This document shows, one piece after another, positions 30,092 to 38,946 of a DNA stretch of 64,000 bases. Origin of the DNA: a virus. The notes under the pieces are model-generated. The model saw nothing but the letters and a program-made list of their open reading frames with translations, did not search any database and was not told the origin of the DNA. The stretch lies in IMG/VR virus record IMGVR_UViG_3300020380_000001, positions 186,001-250,000 of that record. One strand, written 5' to 3'. Every line of letters starts with the position of its first letter. Position 1 is the first letter of the stretch. The translations under genes and the position numbers were made by a program.

Positions 30092-31213
30092 TTATTCTTG
30101 TACTAAGAATACGCCGTCTTGATCACGCGCAGTAGATGTGTCTGTGCCCACGCCGTACCCGTGATACATATAGTTGCTTGAGTTACGTGGGCCGGAGAAT
30201 CTAATCTCACCAGTATCGTCTATCCATGTGCCGTACGAGTTACCGGCGCTCGTAGTACCAGTAATGCCAAACGTGTCTTGCCATGCCTCTCTTTCAGCAG
30301 CGGATATCGATTCAGACGGTGCACGATCTTTTAATTCAAATGATCTACCGAAGTAGTTAAATAACAACTCGTCAACTTCTGCCGGCGTAGCCAAGCGCAA
30401 GCCCGCGTATTTTGGATCGCTTGTTGCTTCATCAATAGGTACAGAGTCTGTATAAATTAAACGTAGCCATTTAAGTCCAGTAACCGAATCGGTGTAGAAG
30501 TTACTAGGATTAAAATTGCCGCGAGGGAACGGCGGTGTTTGGTCTGTATAAGTAGGTTTCGTTCCGTTTCTTACTAAGAATACACCAGAGTTTGAACGCT
30601 GTTCAGATGTAGAGTAGCGCCAGTCATATATTTCGCCGTTTACTGGCCAAAAACCGCCGCCACCAACGCCTTCTGTAACAGAAGGTTGATCAGATGCGTA
30701 TTCATACCACCATCCGTAAGCTGCGCCTTCCACTGTGCCTATCCATTCTTTGAACGCGTTATCTACTACGTCTTGGTATCCTCGACTCACTTTCGTTGCG
30801 CCAGGGGTTGGATCGAACTGTACGCCACCAGGCACAGTATGTTCAATAATATTATTGAAGAATGATATAACTTCGTAGTTGTTCGCTACGCGCCATCCAG
30901 GGTAAACAGATCCCGCCGCTGTTTGGTTATTCACTGTCTCGAGCGTCTTGTTAGCAGTAGCTGGCATCTTAAGCCAATCTAGTCCAGTGTAGTAATCGTG
31001 TGTGACGAGGCCGTCGCCTGCTTTCCAGTCGCCGTGTCCGAATCCTGATGTCTGATCTCCACCCGGGTCAGTTGGTAGCGACCCGTTTTCTTTGTAATAC
31101 AGTACTTCTGATTTAATTCTCGGCACTTTATCATTCCTTACTATGGGCATATTAATTGGGTCTGGTGATTTTAATTTGCGCGGCTTCACCGGGCCAGTAA
31201 ATTTAATTGGCAT
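30092..31213 (-). CDS. DUF1566 (Lcl C-terminal) domain tail protein, 373 aa
   Basis: Residues 1-~45 (MPIKFTGPVKPRKLKSPDP..) are nearly the same as in the next gene and probably form a virion attachment module. Two DUF1566-like repeats follow: 'TGLDWLKMP...GWRVANNYEV' (~75-125) and 'TGLKWLRLI...GLRLATPAEVDEL' (~235-285). DUF1566/Lcl domains occur in collagen-like adhesins and phage tail tips and are thought to bind the cell surface. The protein ends 'TARDQDGVFLVQE'. The ATG overlaps the upstream stop by one base. Confidence 0.82.
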   Translation of the reverse strand: MPIKFTGPVKPRKLKSPDPINMPIVRNDKVPRIKSEVLYYKENGSLPTDPGGDQTSGFGHGDWKAGDGLVTHDYYTGLDWLKMPATANKTLETVNNQTAAGSVYPGWRVANNYEVISFFNNIIEHTVPGGVQFDPTPGATKVSRGYQDVVDNAFKEWIGTVEGAAYGWWYEYASDQPSVTEGVGGGGFWPVNGEIYDWRYSTSEQRSNSGVFLVRNGTKPTYTDQTPPFPRGNFNPSNFYTDSVTGLKWLRLIYTDSVPIDEATSDPKYAGLRLATPAEVDELLFNYFGRSFELKDRAPSESISAAEREAWQDTFGITGTTSAGNSYGTWIDDTGEIRFSGPRNSSNYMYHGYGVGTDTSTARDQDGVFLVQE

Positions 31214-32385
31214 TATTTTGTTACCTTCATTATTCTTCCAGTGCTATCCTGGAACGGGATCAAGATCTCAGTTTCGCTAAGCATTGTGATGTTGTACATC
31301 ATACCGCCGCGTGCCTGGGTTCCTGTATATATTTCGGCCGGTAAAGTATACCAACTGTCTTGGACATATTCTGTGCCATTCCAGGTATACTCAATAATAC
31401 TGAAAGCGTTTGCGTTATCTTGTTCTTTACTACCGGTACACACCACTAGCATAGTGCCGCCATGGCCACGCACAGCGATAGGTCTATACGAGTTGCCCGG
31501 TACTGGGTACGGGTTAGTTATGCGTTGAACTTCCGTCATCGTTGCAGCTACGTCGTCATACTCAAACACAGATATAAGGGCATGGGCGCCAGAGTTTTCT
31601 GAGGGGCTTGCGATAGCCGCCACTAGCAGCCTATCTTGATCAACATCCATAGAGCCGCCGAATAGCAGATCATCGTTTGGAAACTCGTACCCTATTAATG
31701 CCGTAGACGTGTATGTAGACGAATCGACAAGTGTATGGGTAATTGTCTTGCGCGAGTTGACTGGATCAGTTCTAAGCCTGTATCCGATCATGCCGCCGTA
31801 GTCAGTACCTTGACGCCAATGAGGCGACGACGTTATTTGCAAGTCTTTATAAACTACGTTCTGGCGTCCTTCTAATCCAGCAGTCGATGTAAGGTCCGCA
31901 CACACCTCGCCAGCACCGGTGATAGTCGCAGTACTGAAGTCAAAGTCATATCTTAAGGTTTGTCCCGAGTTGCTAGAAACAGTCGGCCTACCAACGAAGA
32001 TACAACCGTTCTCTCGGTCAAATATCGTTTGTCCGGTTATAAGGTTGTTTAGTTGCTTTGTTTCTGTGAGGTTCCATGTCATACCGTCATGCTTATAAAA
32101 ATATAAGTTTCCGGAAGCCATATCACCCACGTGTATTACCATTACATCGCCGTCTACTGTTACACTGTCAGCACCTCTTGCTGATGCGGCACTAGCAGGC
32201 ATCGTGATGTACTCACTTATAGATGTCCACGGGTCTGATACTCTCGGCATCTCACCGTGCTCTTTATAATATTGTACATCGGCCTTAACTCTTGTAGACC
32301 TATTGTCGCGCACTAACGGCATATTGATCGGATCAGGTGATTTTAGTTTGCGTGGTTTCACCGGACCAGTAAATTTAATTGGCAT
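31213..32385 (-). CDS. Tail-associated beta-propeller-like protein, 390 aa
   Basis: Shares its first ~45 residues with the 373-aa protein, then diverges into a repeated beta-sheet domain ('LYFYKHDGMTWNLTETKQL', 'ISVFEYDDVAATMTEVQRI', 'FSIIEYTWNGTEYVQDSWY'), resembling FG-GAP or other propeller repeats. A receptor-binding or accessory fibre role is inferred. Coupled to the downstream 373-aa gene by a TAATG overlap. Confidence 0.75.
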   Translation of the reverse strand: MPIKFTGPVKPRKLKSPDPINMPLVRDNRSTRVKADVQYYKEHGEMPRVSDPWTSISEYITMPASAASARGADSVTVDGDVMVIHVGDMASGNLYFYKHDGMTWNLTETKQLNNLITGQTIFDRENGCIFVGRPTVSSNSGQTLRYDFDFSTATITGAGEVCADLTSTAGLEGRQNVVYKDLQITSSPHWRQGTDYGGMIGYRLRTDPVNSRKTITHTLVDSSTYTSTALIGYEFPNDDLLFGGSMDVDQDRLLVAAIASPSENSGAHALISVFEYDDVAATMTEVQRITNPYPVPGNSYRPIAVRGHGGTMLVVCTGSKEQDNANAFSIIEYTWNGTEYVQDSWYTLPAEIYTGTQARGGMMYNITMLSETEILIPFQDSTGRIMKVTK

Positions 32386-32402
32386 TCTTATCCCTTATAA
32401 GA

Positions 32403-34397
32403 TTACATGTACGAAACGCTAATTATTGCTGAACCCACAGTCGAGCCGTTAGGCGTGTAAGAAGCAATAATAACCGAGTCTGTACCGTCTCCGTTGTCTA
32501 GCACCATATCGGATTGTATCGAGTACGTTCCTAAAGTAGCTAAGTCAAGTAAGTCGTTATCCATAAGTCTGTCAGGGTCAGTGCTAGGCCCTAGTGTAAG
32601 TTCAGCACTGCCGTCGAATTCCGTCATTACAGTAACAGTAATTAACGTTATTCTTGAACCAGGTGATACACTACCAATTATTACAGTAGGTTGAGAGTCA
32701 AAGTTTAACTCAACAGTCATTGTATCGGCATCAGTTCGGGCGCTGTCTTCGTCTGCGGTTCTTACCCAGTCTTGGCCAGTCCATAAGTAGATAGCCCACT
32801 CGTTATTGCCATCGTCTATGACATAGGCTTGGTCGCCTACAAGCGGATTAAGTATGTCACGGCCATTTACATCGGCTACCACAGTCATGCTTGAGCCGCC
32901 TGATCCAGAAGAGATAACACGTAAGCCTTGTTCAACGTACATCGCCTCGGCTTTTGCTCCGTTCTCTACTGTATATAAGCCAGTGTCCTCTACCGGTGTA
33001 CCAGAAATGTTTCGCGTATTTATAGGACCAGCATCGCTGCCCTCTACTTTGATTTGAACGTCACTAGTACCAGCGGTGTTTAATGGCAAGCCTGTACACG
33101 AGGCGGAGCCTGCGAAGTTATTACCGGATCCATCAGCCGTAACGTTAGTGATGTTAATTGCGCCGCCTGTGCGGTCATAAAGACGTAAAAGACCATTACT
33201 GTCTTCACCGTATATATCAACGTTGCCGGCCGCGTTCATATCCCTATCAATAGCAGCAATCATATCATCTACGTTGGCTGCGGTAGTACCAAACTGCACA
33301 GTGCCGTTCGTAGTCAGATCGAATGTGACCAACACACCGTTTATTTCTGCTTGTGTTGTGTTACCTAGTGCACCCGTAACACCGTAAGCCAAGTCACCTA
33401 CATTACCAGTTACGCTAGTCGGAGGTGCCACAGCACTAGCAAGAACGCCTGTCGTGCCCGTTACTGCGTTAATAGAACTGATGATATCGCTTGTATCACC
33501 TACACTAAAGGTAACTTCTACGCCGTTCACAGACATTTTATTGCCCGCAGTAGTTGTCGGGTTTATTACGTCTGAAATGTGTTCTGTTACGGTTGCTTCT
33601 TTAGTCTTTATGTACATAATGTGGTCAGTAACGGCGGTTGTTATCTTACCAGCATTGTTTTCATCGAGATAAAGGATAGATGCAACGTCCCCGGGAAGGG
33701 AATCTAAATCGTCAATTATACGCTGAACAGGTGTTACGTAGAAGCCGTCAGGACCAGGACCTAATGCACTAATACGGCCGATGATATACGGATACTCAGG
33801 CGCGGATAAAACCCAACTATTAGTAGAAGGGTCAGCTGCGACTATATCACCTACTTGGAAAGAGTGCCCTTCTTGTATCATTGGATAATCGTACTCGATG
33901 TTTATATTCTGGAAGCGGCTCATCAAGTTAGCAAAGAATATAGAACTAATAGTCCCGGGCGTTAGGCCATCTAGTAGCGGTTCGCCTTCTTCGTTTAATG
34001 TGAATATAAGAGAGGTGCCTGCTTGCGGCGCGCCAGATCCCTGGGCACTCGGATCACGATACGTGTTATATCGGTCAACGTCTTCCACTATAAGCGACAA
34101 TGACGTTTCCGACTTGCTAACAACGCCTATAATTTTATGGGCTGTGCCCGTAGACGTGTTTGCTATCCAATCGCCGATAGACACGTCATAACCGTTATAC
34201 TCGAACGGATCGCGTGTTAAGTGGCTAGAGTGATTTGATTTAGTGACAGTGACATCTACTGTCCAGCGATAAAAGCGAGGGCTGGAGCCCCCACTCCAGT
34301 AAGGATCACCCGTGCCGTCGTCATATATCCAACGTTCGTGTCCTGAGATATTAGATATCTCGGCACGGATGAGCTTTGAAGGTAAAGAAATGGCCAT
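32403..34397 (-). CDS. Tail/structural fibre protein, 664 aa
   Basis: N-terminal region beginning MAISLPSKLIRAEISNISGH is beta-rich, followed by 'SIFFANLMSRFQNINIEYDYPMIQEGHSFQVGDIVAA', a form seen in large phage structural proteins. The C-terminal ~90 residues ('ITVTVMTEFDGSAELTLG...TPNGSTVGSAIISVSYM') are related to the end of the 938-aa fibre. An AATAAATA/ATTAAATA element is 23 nt upstream. Precise position in the tail is unknown. Confidence 0.75.
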   Translation of the reverse strand: MAISLPSKLIRAEISNISGHERWIYDDGTGDPYWSGGSSPRFYRWTVDVTVTKSNHSSHLTRDPFEYNGYDVSIGDWIANTSTGTAHKIIGVVSKSETSLSLIVEDVDRYNTYRDPSAQGSGAPQAGTSLIFTLNEEGEPLLDGLTPGTISSIFFANLMSRFQNINIEYDYPMIQEGHSFQVGDIVAADPSTNSWVLSAPEYPYIIGRISALGPGPDGFYVTPVQRIIDDLDSLPGDVASILYLDENNAGKITTAVTDHIMYIKTKEATVTEHISDVINPTTTAGNKMSVNGVEVTFSVGDTSDIISSINAVTGTTGVLASAVAPPTSVTGNVGDLAYGVTGALGNTTQAEINGVLVTFDLTTNGTVQFGTTAANVDDMIAAIDRDMNAAGNVDIYGEDSNGLLRLYDRTGGAINITNVTADGSGNNFAGSASCTGLPLNTAGTSDVQIKVEGSDAGPINTRNISGTPVEDTGLYTVENGAKAEAMYVEQGLRVISSGSGGSSMTVVADVNGRDILNPLVGDQAYVIDDGNNEWAIYLWTGQDWVRTADEDSARTDADTMTVELNFDSQPTVIIGSVSPGSRITLITVTVMTEFDGSAELTLGPSTDPDRLMDNDLLDLATLGTYSIQSDMVLDNGDGTDSVIIASYTPNGSTVGSAIISVSYM

Positions 34398-34419
34398 TTC
34401 CGATAAATCCTTTTTCTAT

Positions 34420-34427
34420 TATTTAAT
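34420..34427 (-). promoter_or_regulatory. Late-promoter-like ATTAAATA
   Basis: Octamer variant 23 nt upstream of the 664-aa gene. Confidence 0.4.
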
Positions 34428-34433
34428 AGAATT

Positions 34434-36848
34434 TTATCCTGGGATTTGGAAAAGGACAAACACCCTCGCATAGTATGTCGGCAAACCATTAAGGTTATTT
34501 GCGCCCGTGTTAGCACGTGACATTGCCATCTGCCATTGACCCACATTCTCTTGTGTAGTCTTAGGCAAGTCTGGGTCAGTATAGCTTGTGCCGTTTGGAT
34601 CAGTCATAAACAATTGTTGGTCGACAATCTCTGTCGTGTCTATGATGTTCCATTTACCGGTTACCAAGTTCTGAGCATAAATCATACAAGCAACGGGTGG
34701 CAAGTTATAACCGGAGAACGTAAAGCCAGTTAAGTTCTGCTCGTCTGCGGTGATGTACTCTATTGTCACGCCTGCAGAGTGTTGTGTCGCTGCCTGATCA
34801 AACGTGTCGCCTGCTTGGTACTGGAATACAGCCCATTCATATCCGCCTGTGCCACTGCCGCCAGAACCAGCTGGTGCTGTTAGTGCGAACGTGCCAGCGC
34901 CTAAGTCGATTGAACCAGTAACGTTACCGCCTGATTGCGACAATGTAGGCAATGCTGTAATCTCAGACCACGCATGGGTGTGGGCACTTGGCGGGAACTC
35001 AGTCGGTACATCAGATAAGTCGTTATAACTATATGTTGCAGATCCGCCGGTTGGGGTAGCCGCTACCCATTGTCCACTCTGATACGTCAGTACATCGCCT
35101 TCAGTACCCGTAGGGAAGTCAGTAATGTCACTAAATGAGTGAGTATGCGCACTAGGTGCAAACGTGCTAGGTACATTTGTTAGGTTGCTGTAATTACCAT
35201 CAAACGGCGTGTACACTTCCCACGTCAACGTGCCGTAACGTATGCTCTGCCCTTGTGTCGGTGACAAGTCAAACAAGTTATAAAACTGTTCGAAACCCAG
35301 CTGCCCGTTACCGTCTGTTACCATCACTTCGCCAGCATTGCCATCAGCAGTTGGTAAGTTGAATCCGTCTATAGTAAACGACCCTGTAGTTAAGTCGCCA
35401 CCTAGTACAGGATTAGTGTCGTCCGACACTGCCGTTAACCCGTTAGCCGAAATCGTAGCCGCTACCCACTCAGTACCATTATAACGAAGTACTTGGCCTG
35501 ACGTTGCGCCTGACACGTCTGTATCAGTTAGTGCTGCGAGTGACGTTGCTGCGCTTTGTGGCGCTTGTGCTAGCCACTGCGTACCGTTCCACGTTAGTAG
35601 ATCACCGCTTGTGCTGCCTTGCGGGAAGCCAGTAATCTGACCAAATGTATGGGTGTGAGCACTTGGCGTAAACGACGTAGGTTTATTCTGTATAGCTGAC
35701 CATTCCGGGTTAGCAGATGAATCACTAACATTTACTACAAGAGTTCCGTCTGCAAGGTTTAATGTGCCCGAATCAATGTTCTGACCAGTTACAGGGATAT
35801 CAGTCGGTTTGTTCTGTACAAGATTCCAGTACGTCTGCCCTGTCGTATTGGCTTGTGCTACCCAACCGCCAGTATTAGAGTTCCATACTAGAATTTGGCC
35901 GTTAGCTGTACCTTGCGGGATTGTACCCTGCGGTGCATCTGATATAACCCAAGTAGATCCATCCCAAGTAAAGATCTGTCCAGGGGACGTACCAATTGGC
36001 AAATTGCCATTACGGATCTTGTCAAACTTTAATGAACCGTCTGAGTCTACAACTAATATATCACCTGCGCTACCAACAGCGTCAGGGAATAAGTATCCAC
36101 TAATACCAACACGGCCTTGGTCGCCGCCTTCGAGCATTAAGTCATCGCTGCCATCTGCGCGTATAGTAGACGGTCCGTCACCGGTGTCGAATATAATGCC
36201 GCCTTCGCCAGTAATAGCCTGCCCATTAGTCTTTAATGGCGCGCTAAGTGTCGGGTCAGGATCACCGAATAAGCTAAACGATCCGCCTGTTCCTCCGTCG
36301 CCGCCGCTTCCGCCGGTGCCGCCAACTTGTCCTACATACACATAGCCCTCTACTGTAAGGCCAGTACCAACATTAGGCACATTGTTTACAAATTGTAGTA
36401 CGCCAGACACGTAATCAAATACCCACTCAAAACCATTGTTAAGTGGGTTTAACGAGTTAGCCGGATCCACTGTATTGTCGCTATAAACTTTTAATAGGTA
36501 ATCAGATCCAAACGACGGTGGGATCCAATTCCTTACACGGTTAGCAGGGTCAGTAGTAGAGCCATTCGGATCTACTAGAGCAAGCCATGCTTTGTTACCA
36601 GGTACTGTGGGGTCGGGCACTAACGTCACCGCGTCTGTACCCGTACGAAGTTCTATTTGTGACGTAGTGATAAGAGGGGCAGTAGTCGGTATTACTGAAG
36701 CTTCACTCCAAACGAAACGCGCATCTACCACTATCGGACTGGCTATCGTTTCGTTAGCTGCCGCCTTACCGCCTATGTTGGTGTTCGAGACACCAAATAT
36801 AAGCTTCTTCCACAAATAATCAACTTTTTGACTATCACTAATTGCCAT
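34434..36848 (-). CDS. Tail fibre protein with 'SAHTH' repeats, 804 aa
   Basis: A Gly/Thr-rich fibre-like protein. From ~270 on it has repeated units of the form 'PPSAHTHSFSDITDFPTGT..GDVLTYQSGQWVA', common in phage tail fibres, where His pairs bind metal ions along the fibre axis. A GGTGGSGGDGGTGG linker lies near ~175-188. The C-terminal ~130 residues form a distinct globular tip with 'NLVTGKWNIIDTTEI'. AAGGA precedes the ATG. Confidence 0.83.
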   Translation of the reverse strand: MAISDSQKVDYLWKKLIFGVSNTNIGGKAAANETIASPIVVDARFVWSEASVIPTTAPLITTSQIELRTGTDAVTLVPDPTVPGNKAWLALVDPNGSTTDPANRVRNWIPPSFGSDYLLKVYSDNTVDPANSLNPLNNGFEWVFDYVSGVLQFVNNVPNVGTGLTVEGYVYVGQVGGTGGSGGDGGTGGSFSLFGDPDPTLSAPLKTNGQAITGEGGIIFDTGDGPSTIRADGSDDLMLEGGDQGRVGISGYLFPDAVGSAGDILVVDSDGSLKFDKIRNGNLPIGTSPGQIFTWDGSTWVISDAPQGTIPQGTANGQILVWNSNTGGWVAQANTTGQTYWNLVQNKPTDIPVTGQNIDSGTLNLADGTLVVNVSDSSANPEWSAIQNKPTSFTPSAHTHTFGQITGFPQGSTSGDLLTWNGTQWLAQAPQSAATSLAALTDTDVSGATSGQVLRYNGTEWVAATISANGLTAVSDDTNPVLGGDLTTGSFTIDGFNLPTADGNAGEVMVTDGNGQLGFEQFYNLFDLSPTQGQSIRYGTLTWEVYTPFDGNYSNLTNVPSTFAPSAHTHSFSDITDFPTGTEGDVLTYQSGQWVAATPTGGSATYSYNDLSDVPTEFPPSAHTHAWSEITALPTLSQSGGNVTGSIDLGAGTFALTAPAGSGGSGTGGYEWAVFQYQAGDTFDQAATQHSAGVTIEYITADEQNLTGFTFSGYNLPPVACMIYAQNLVTGKWNIIDTTEIVDQQLFMTDPNGTSYTDPDLPKTTQENVGQWQMAMSRANTGANNLNGLPTYYARVFVLFQIPG

Positions 36849-36858
36849 GTCTTATCCT

Positions 36859-38946
36859 TTACTTGATCTCTATGCCCGTAATAGAATCATTTGCTTCCAT
36901 ACGGAAACGAACATAAATCTTGTTATCCGTTGCGTTCGTAGATGTCTCAGTACCGAATGTGGCTGTGAATGTACCGGATGATCCAGTTGCTACTGAACCT
37001 AGTGCGCACCCTACTGTGGGAACACCAGCACCGCCGTATAGTTGGAACATATCCCACCAACCAGCAACGCCAGGTATCTGTACTTCAAGGCCACTGTATG
37101 TGCCTGTGACTTGAATATCAAATAACGATACTGCCGAGCGTCTAAACTCAACTGTAAAATATTGCACGGCTGCCTTACCGGAGTAGTCAGGTCCAGCTGG
37201 TAGGTATCCACTTGTATAATCAGTGTTGTCGTGACGCATAACGCCACCTACTACCGTTGCCTCGTCTGGTGCTACTAACGTGGTAGAATCCCATGCAGAA
37301 AAATCACTAGTATTTACACGATATCCATTTGTACTTGCGCCAGAAGGAATGCTGCCTAAACTAGACCTAACCGGTATAGTGAGCTCTTTAACCGGTGATG
37401 TCGGGTTACCACTCATCACTAATAATGTCGCAGGAATATTAGTCTTAGATGAGCTATTATCCGGGTTATGCGATACTAGGCCGAGGCTACTTGTTGTGTG
37501 CACGTTGCCACCGATAGTGAATACCGCACCAGTAAAGGATGCGCTTGCCAAGTCTTTATCAAATACCGCAGGAAGACCGTTGGAGCCTGGACTAATTGAC
37601 ACACTAGATCCAGTACCGTTAGTTGAGCTTATAACGAATACGCCAGATGACTTATATGCATTAGTTGCTAGGTTAGTACCCGTGCCGTCTATAGTAATAG
37701 TCGTGCCACTTGCGTAGTGCGGTATGCCAGAAGAATGATCTAAGACAGAGTTAGATACACTATAAGAGTCAATTGTTGCTGTAGTAGCAGGCGCAGCGGT
37801 GTCGTATAACACAGAAGCAGTGTTAGTTTCACCCGACTCATTGTGTGACATCTTAGCCTGGTTCAAGCCCACTGGCATATTAACACCGCGTATACGCGCA
37901 CTTAAGTCTTGGAAGAATCCAGGGGTCTCAACCGGAAAGTCGTTGTTGGCTGTGATGACAAGCGAAGCATCAGTACCACTATTGTCTGTACCGTCTAACG
38001 CAATAGATCCATCTACTACACCGTTTATTACAGCATCAAGAACGCCGCTATTGCCAGAGCCAAAGCCACTAACAACGTTAGTCTGCGGAATAGACGTGGT
38101 GCGTGATGATATATCATCACCAGCAGCAGGACCCGCACCAGTATTGTCGATATAATTGTTCGCATATTTTAAGCCGCTTGTATTACCAAACGACAGTGTC
38201 TTAGTACTGAGTAGCGCAGGCGCATCAGGAAGTAACAAACCTACAATTTCATTTAAGCTGTCAAATGCGTCTACTATCTTACTAGTACTTAGTAAGCCTT
38301 GTACCGCCGGAGTCTTGCCGCCAGCTACTCGCGGATCATCAAAATCACCGTCTTGCGGTAATGCACCAAATTCAGGCACAGTTAAGCCGCCACCGGAGCC
38401 ACTCGGCAAGTCTATAGCGATCCATGCATCAGTAGCCGCGTCATACGCTAACACCTGGCCATCAGTTGCTGCGGGGAATTCTGCGGTAGACTGATCTACT
38501 GCGATCCATGTTGAATTAGTTGCATCCCAAGCAAGCACTTGGCCGTCAGTAACGTTGGTCGGCATTTGTACAGAGCTGTCAGGTACTGCTACCCATTGTG
38601 TACCGTCCCACTTGATGATGTCATTTACGTTTACATTAGTAGACGAAAGTTGTACAGAGCTGTCAGGTACTGCTACCCATTGTGTACCGTCCCACTTGAT
38701 GATGTCATTTACGTTTACGCCGTCAGGTACATTACTACTGCCGCCGCCTGATCCAGACACTGTCAGTAATACAAGGTTGTTACTCGCATCAACACCAACG
38801 ACTTGGTTTGGTGTAGCCGTGTCTTTACCTAGTATGTTTAACTCACGTATGCCTACCGCGCTTTCTTGGATGTCTTCGGAGGCAACACCACTGTCCTTAA
38901 TTACTTCGGAGGTTACTCTTGTTAATCCTCGTCTAGCCATAGTCAT
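36859..38946 (-). CDS. Tail fibre/adhesin protein, 695 aa
   Basis: N-terminal helix MTMARRGLTRVTSEVIKDSGV, then four 'DGTQWVAV/DATNSTWIAVD' repeats, two of which are encoded by an identical 69-bp DNA repeat. The remainder is a Ser/Thr/Gly/Asn-rich beta domain, ending with 'FTATFGTETSTNATDNKIYVRFRM'. Likely a fibre or receptor-binding component. The start overlaps the stop of the 518-aa gene. Confidence 0.78.
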   Translation of the reverse strand: MTMARRGLTRVTSEVIKDSGVASEDIQESAVGIRELNILGKDTATPNQVVGVDASNNLVLLTVSGSGGGSSNVPDGVNVNDIIKWDGTQWVAVPDSSVQLSSTNVNVNDIIKWDGTQWVAVPDSSVQMPTNVTDGQVLAWDATNSTWIAVDQSTAEFPAATDGQVLAYDAATDAWIAIDLPSGSGGGLTVPEFGALPQDGDFDDPRVAGGKTPAVQGLLSTSKIVDAFDSLNEIVGLLLPDAPALLSTKTLSFGNTSGLKYANNYIDNTGAGPAAGDDISSRTTSIPQTNVVSGFGSGNSGVLDAVINGVVDGSIALDGTDNSGTDASLVITANNDFPVETPGFFQDLSARIRGVNMPVGLNQAKMSHNESGETNTASVLYDTAAPATTATIDSYSVSNSVLDHSSGIPHYASGTTITIDGTGTNLATNAYKSSGVFVISSTNGTGSSVSISPGSNGLPAVFDKDLASASFTGAVFTIGGNVHTTSSLGLVSHNPDNSSSKTNIPATLLVMSGNPTSPVKELTIPVRSSLGSIPSGASTNGYRVNTSDFSAWDSTTLVAPDEATVVGGVMRHDNTDYTSGYLPAGPDYSGKAAVQYFTVEFRRSAVSLFDIQVTGTYSGLEVQIPGVAGWWDMFQLYGGAGVPTVGCALGSVATGSSGTFTATFGTETSTNATDNKIYVRFRMEANDSITGIEIK
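38566..38634. repeat. 69-bp direct repeat, copy 1
   Basis: Identical to 38650-38718, offset 84 bp (28 codons), encoding the NVNDIIKWDGTQWVAVPDSS unit in the 695-aa protein. Confidence 0.95.
38650..38718. repeat. 69-bp direct repeat, copy 2
   Basis: Identical to 38566-38634. In-frame, so a recent unit duplication that can change fibre length. Confidence 0.95.
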
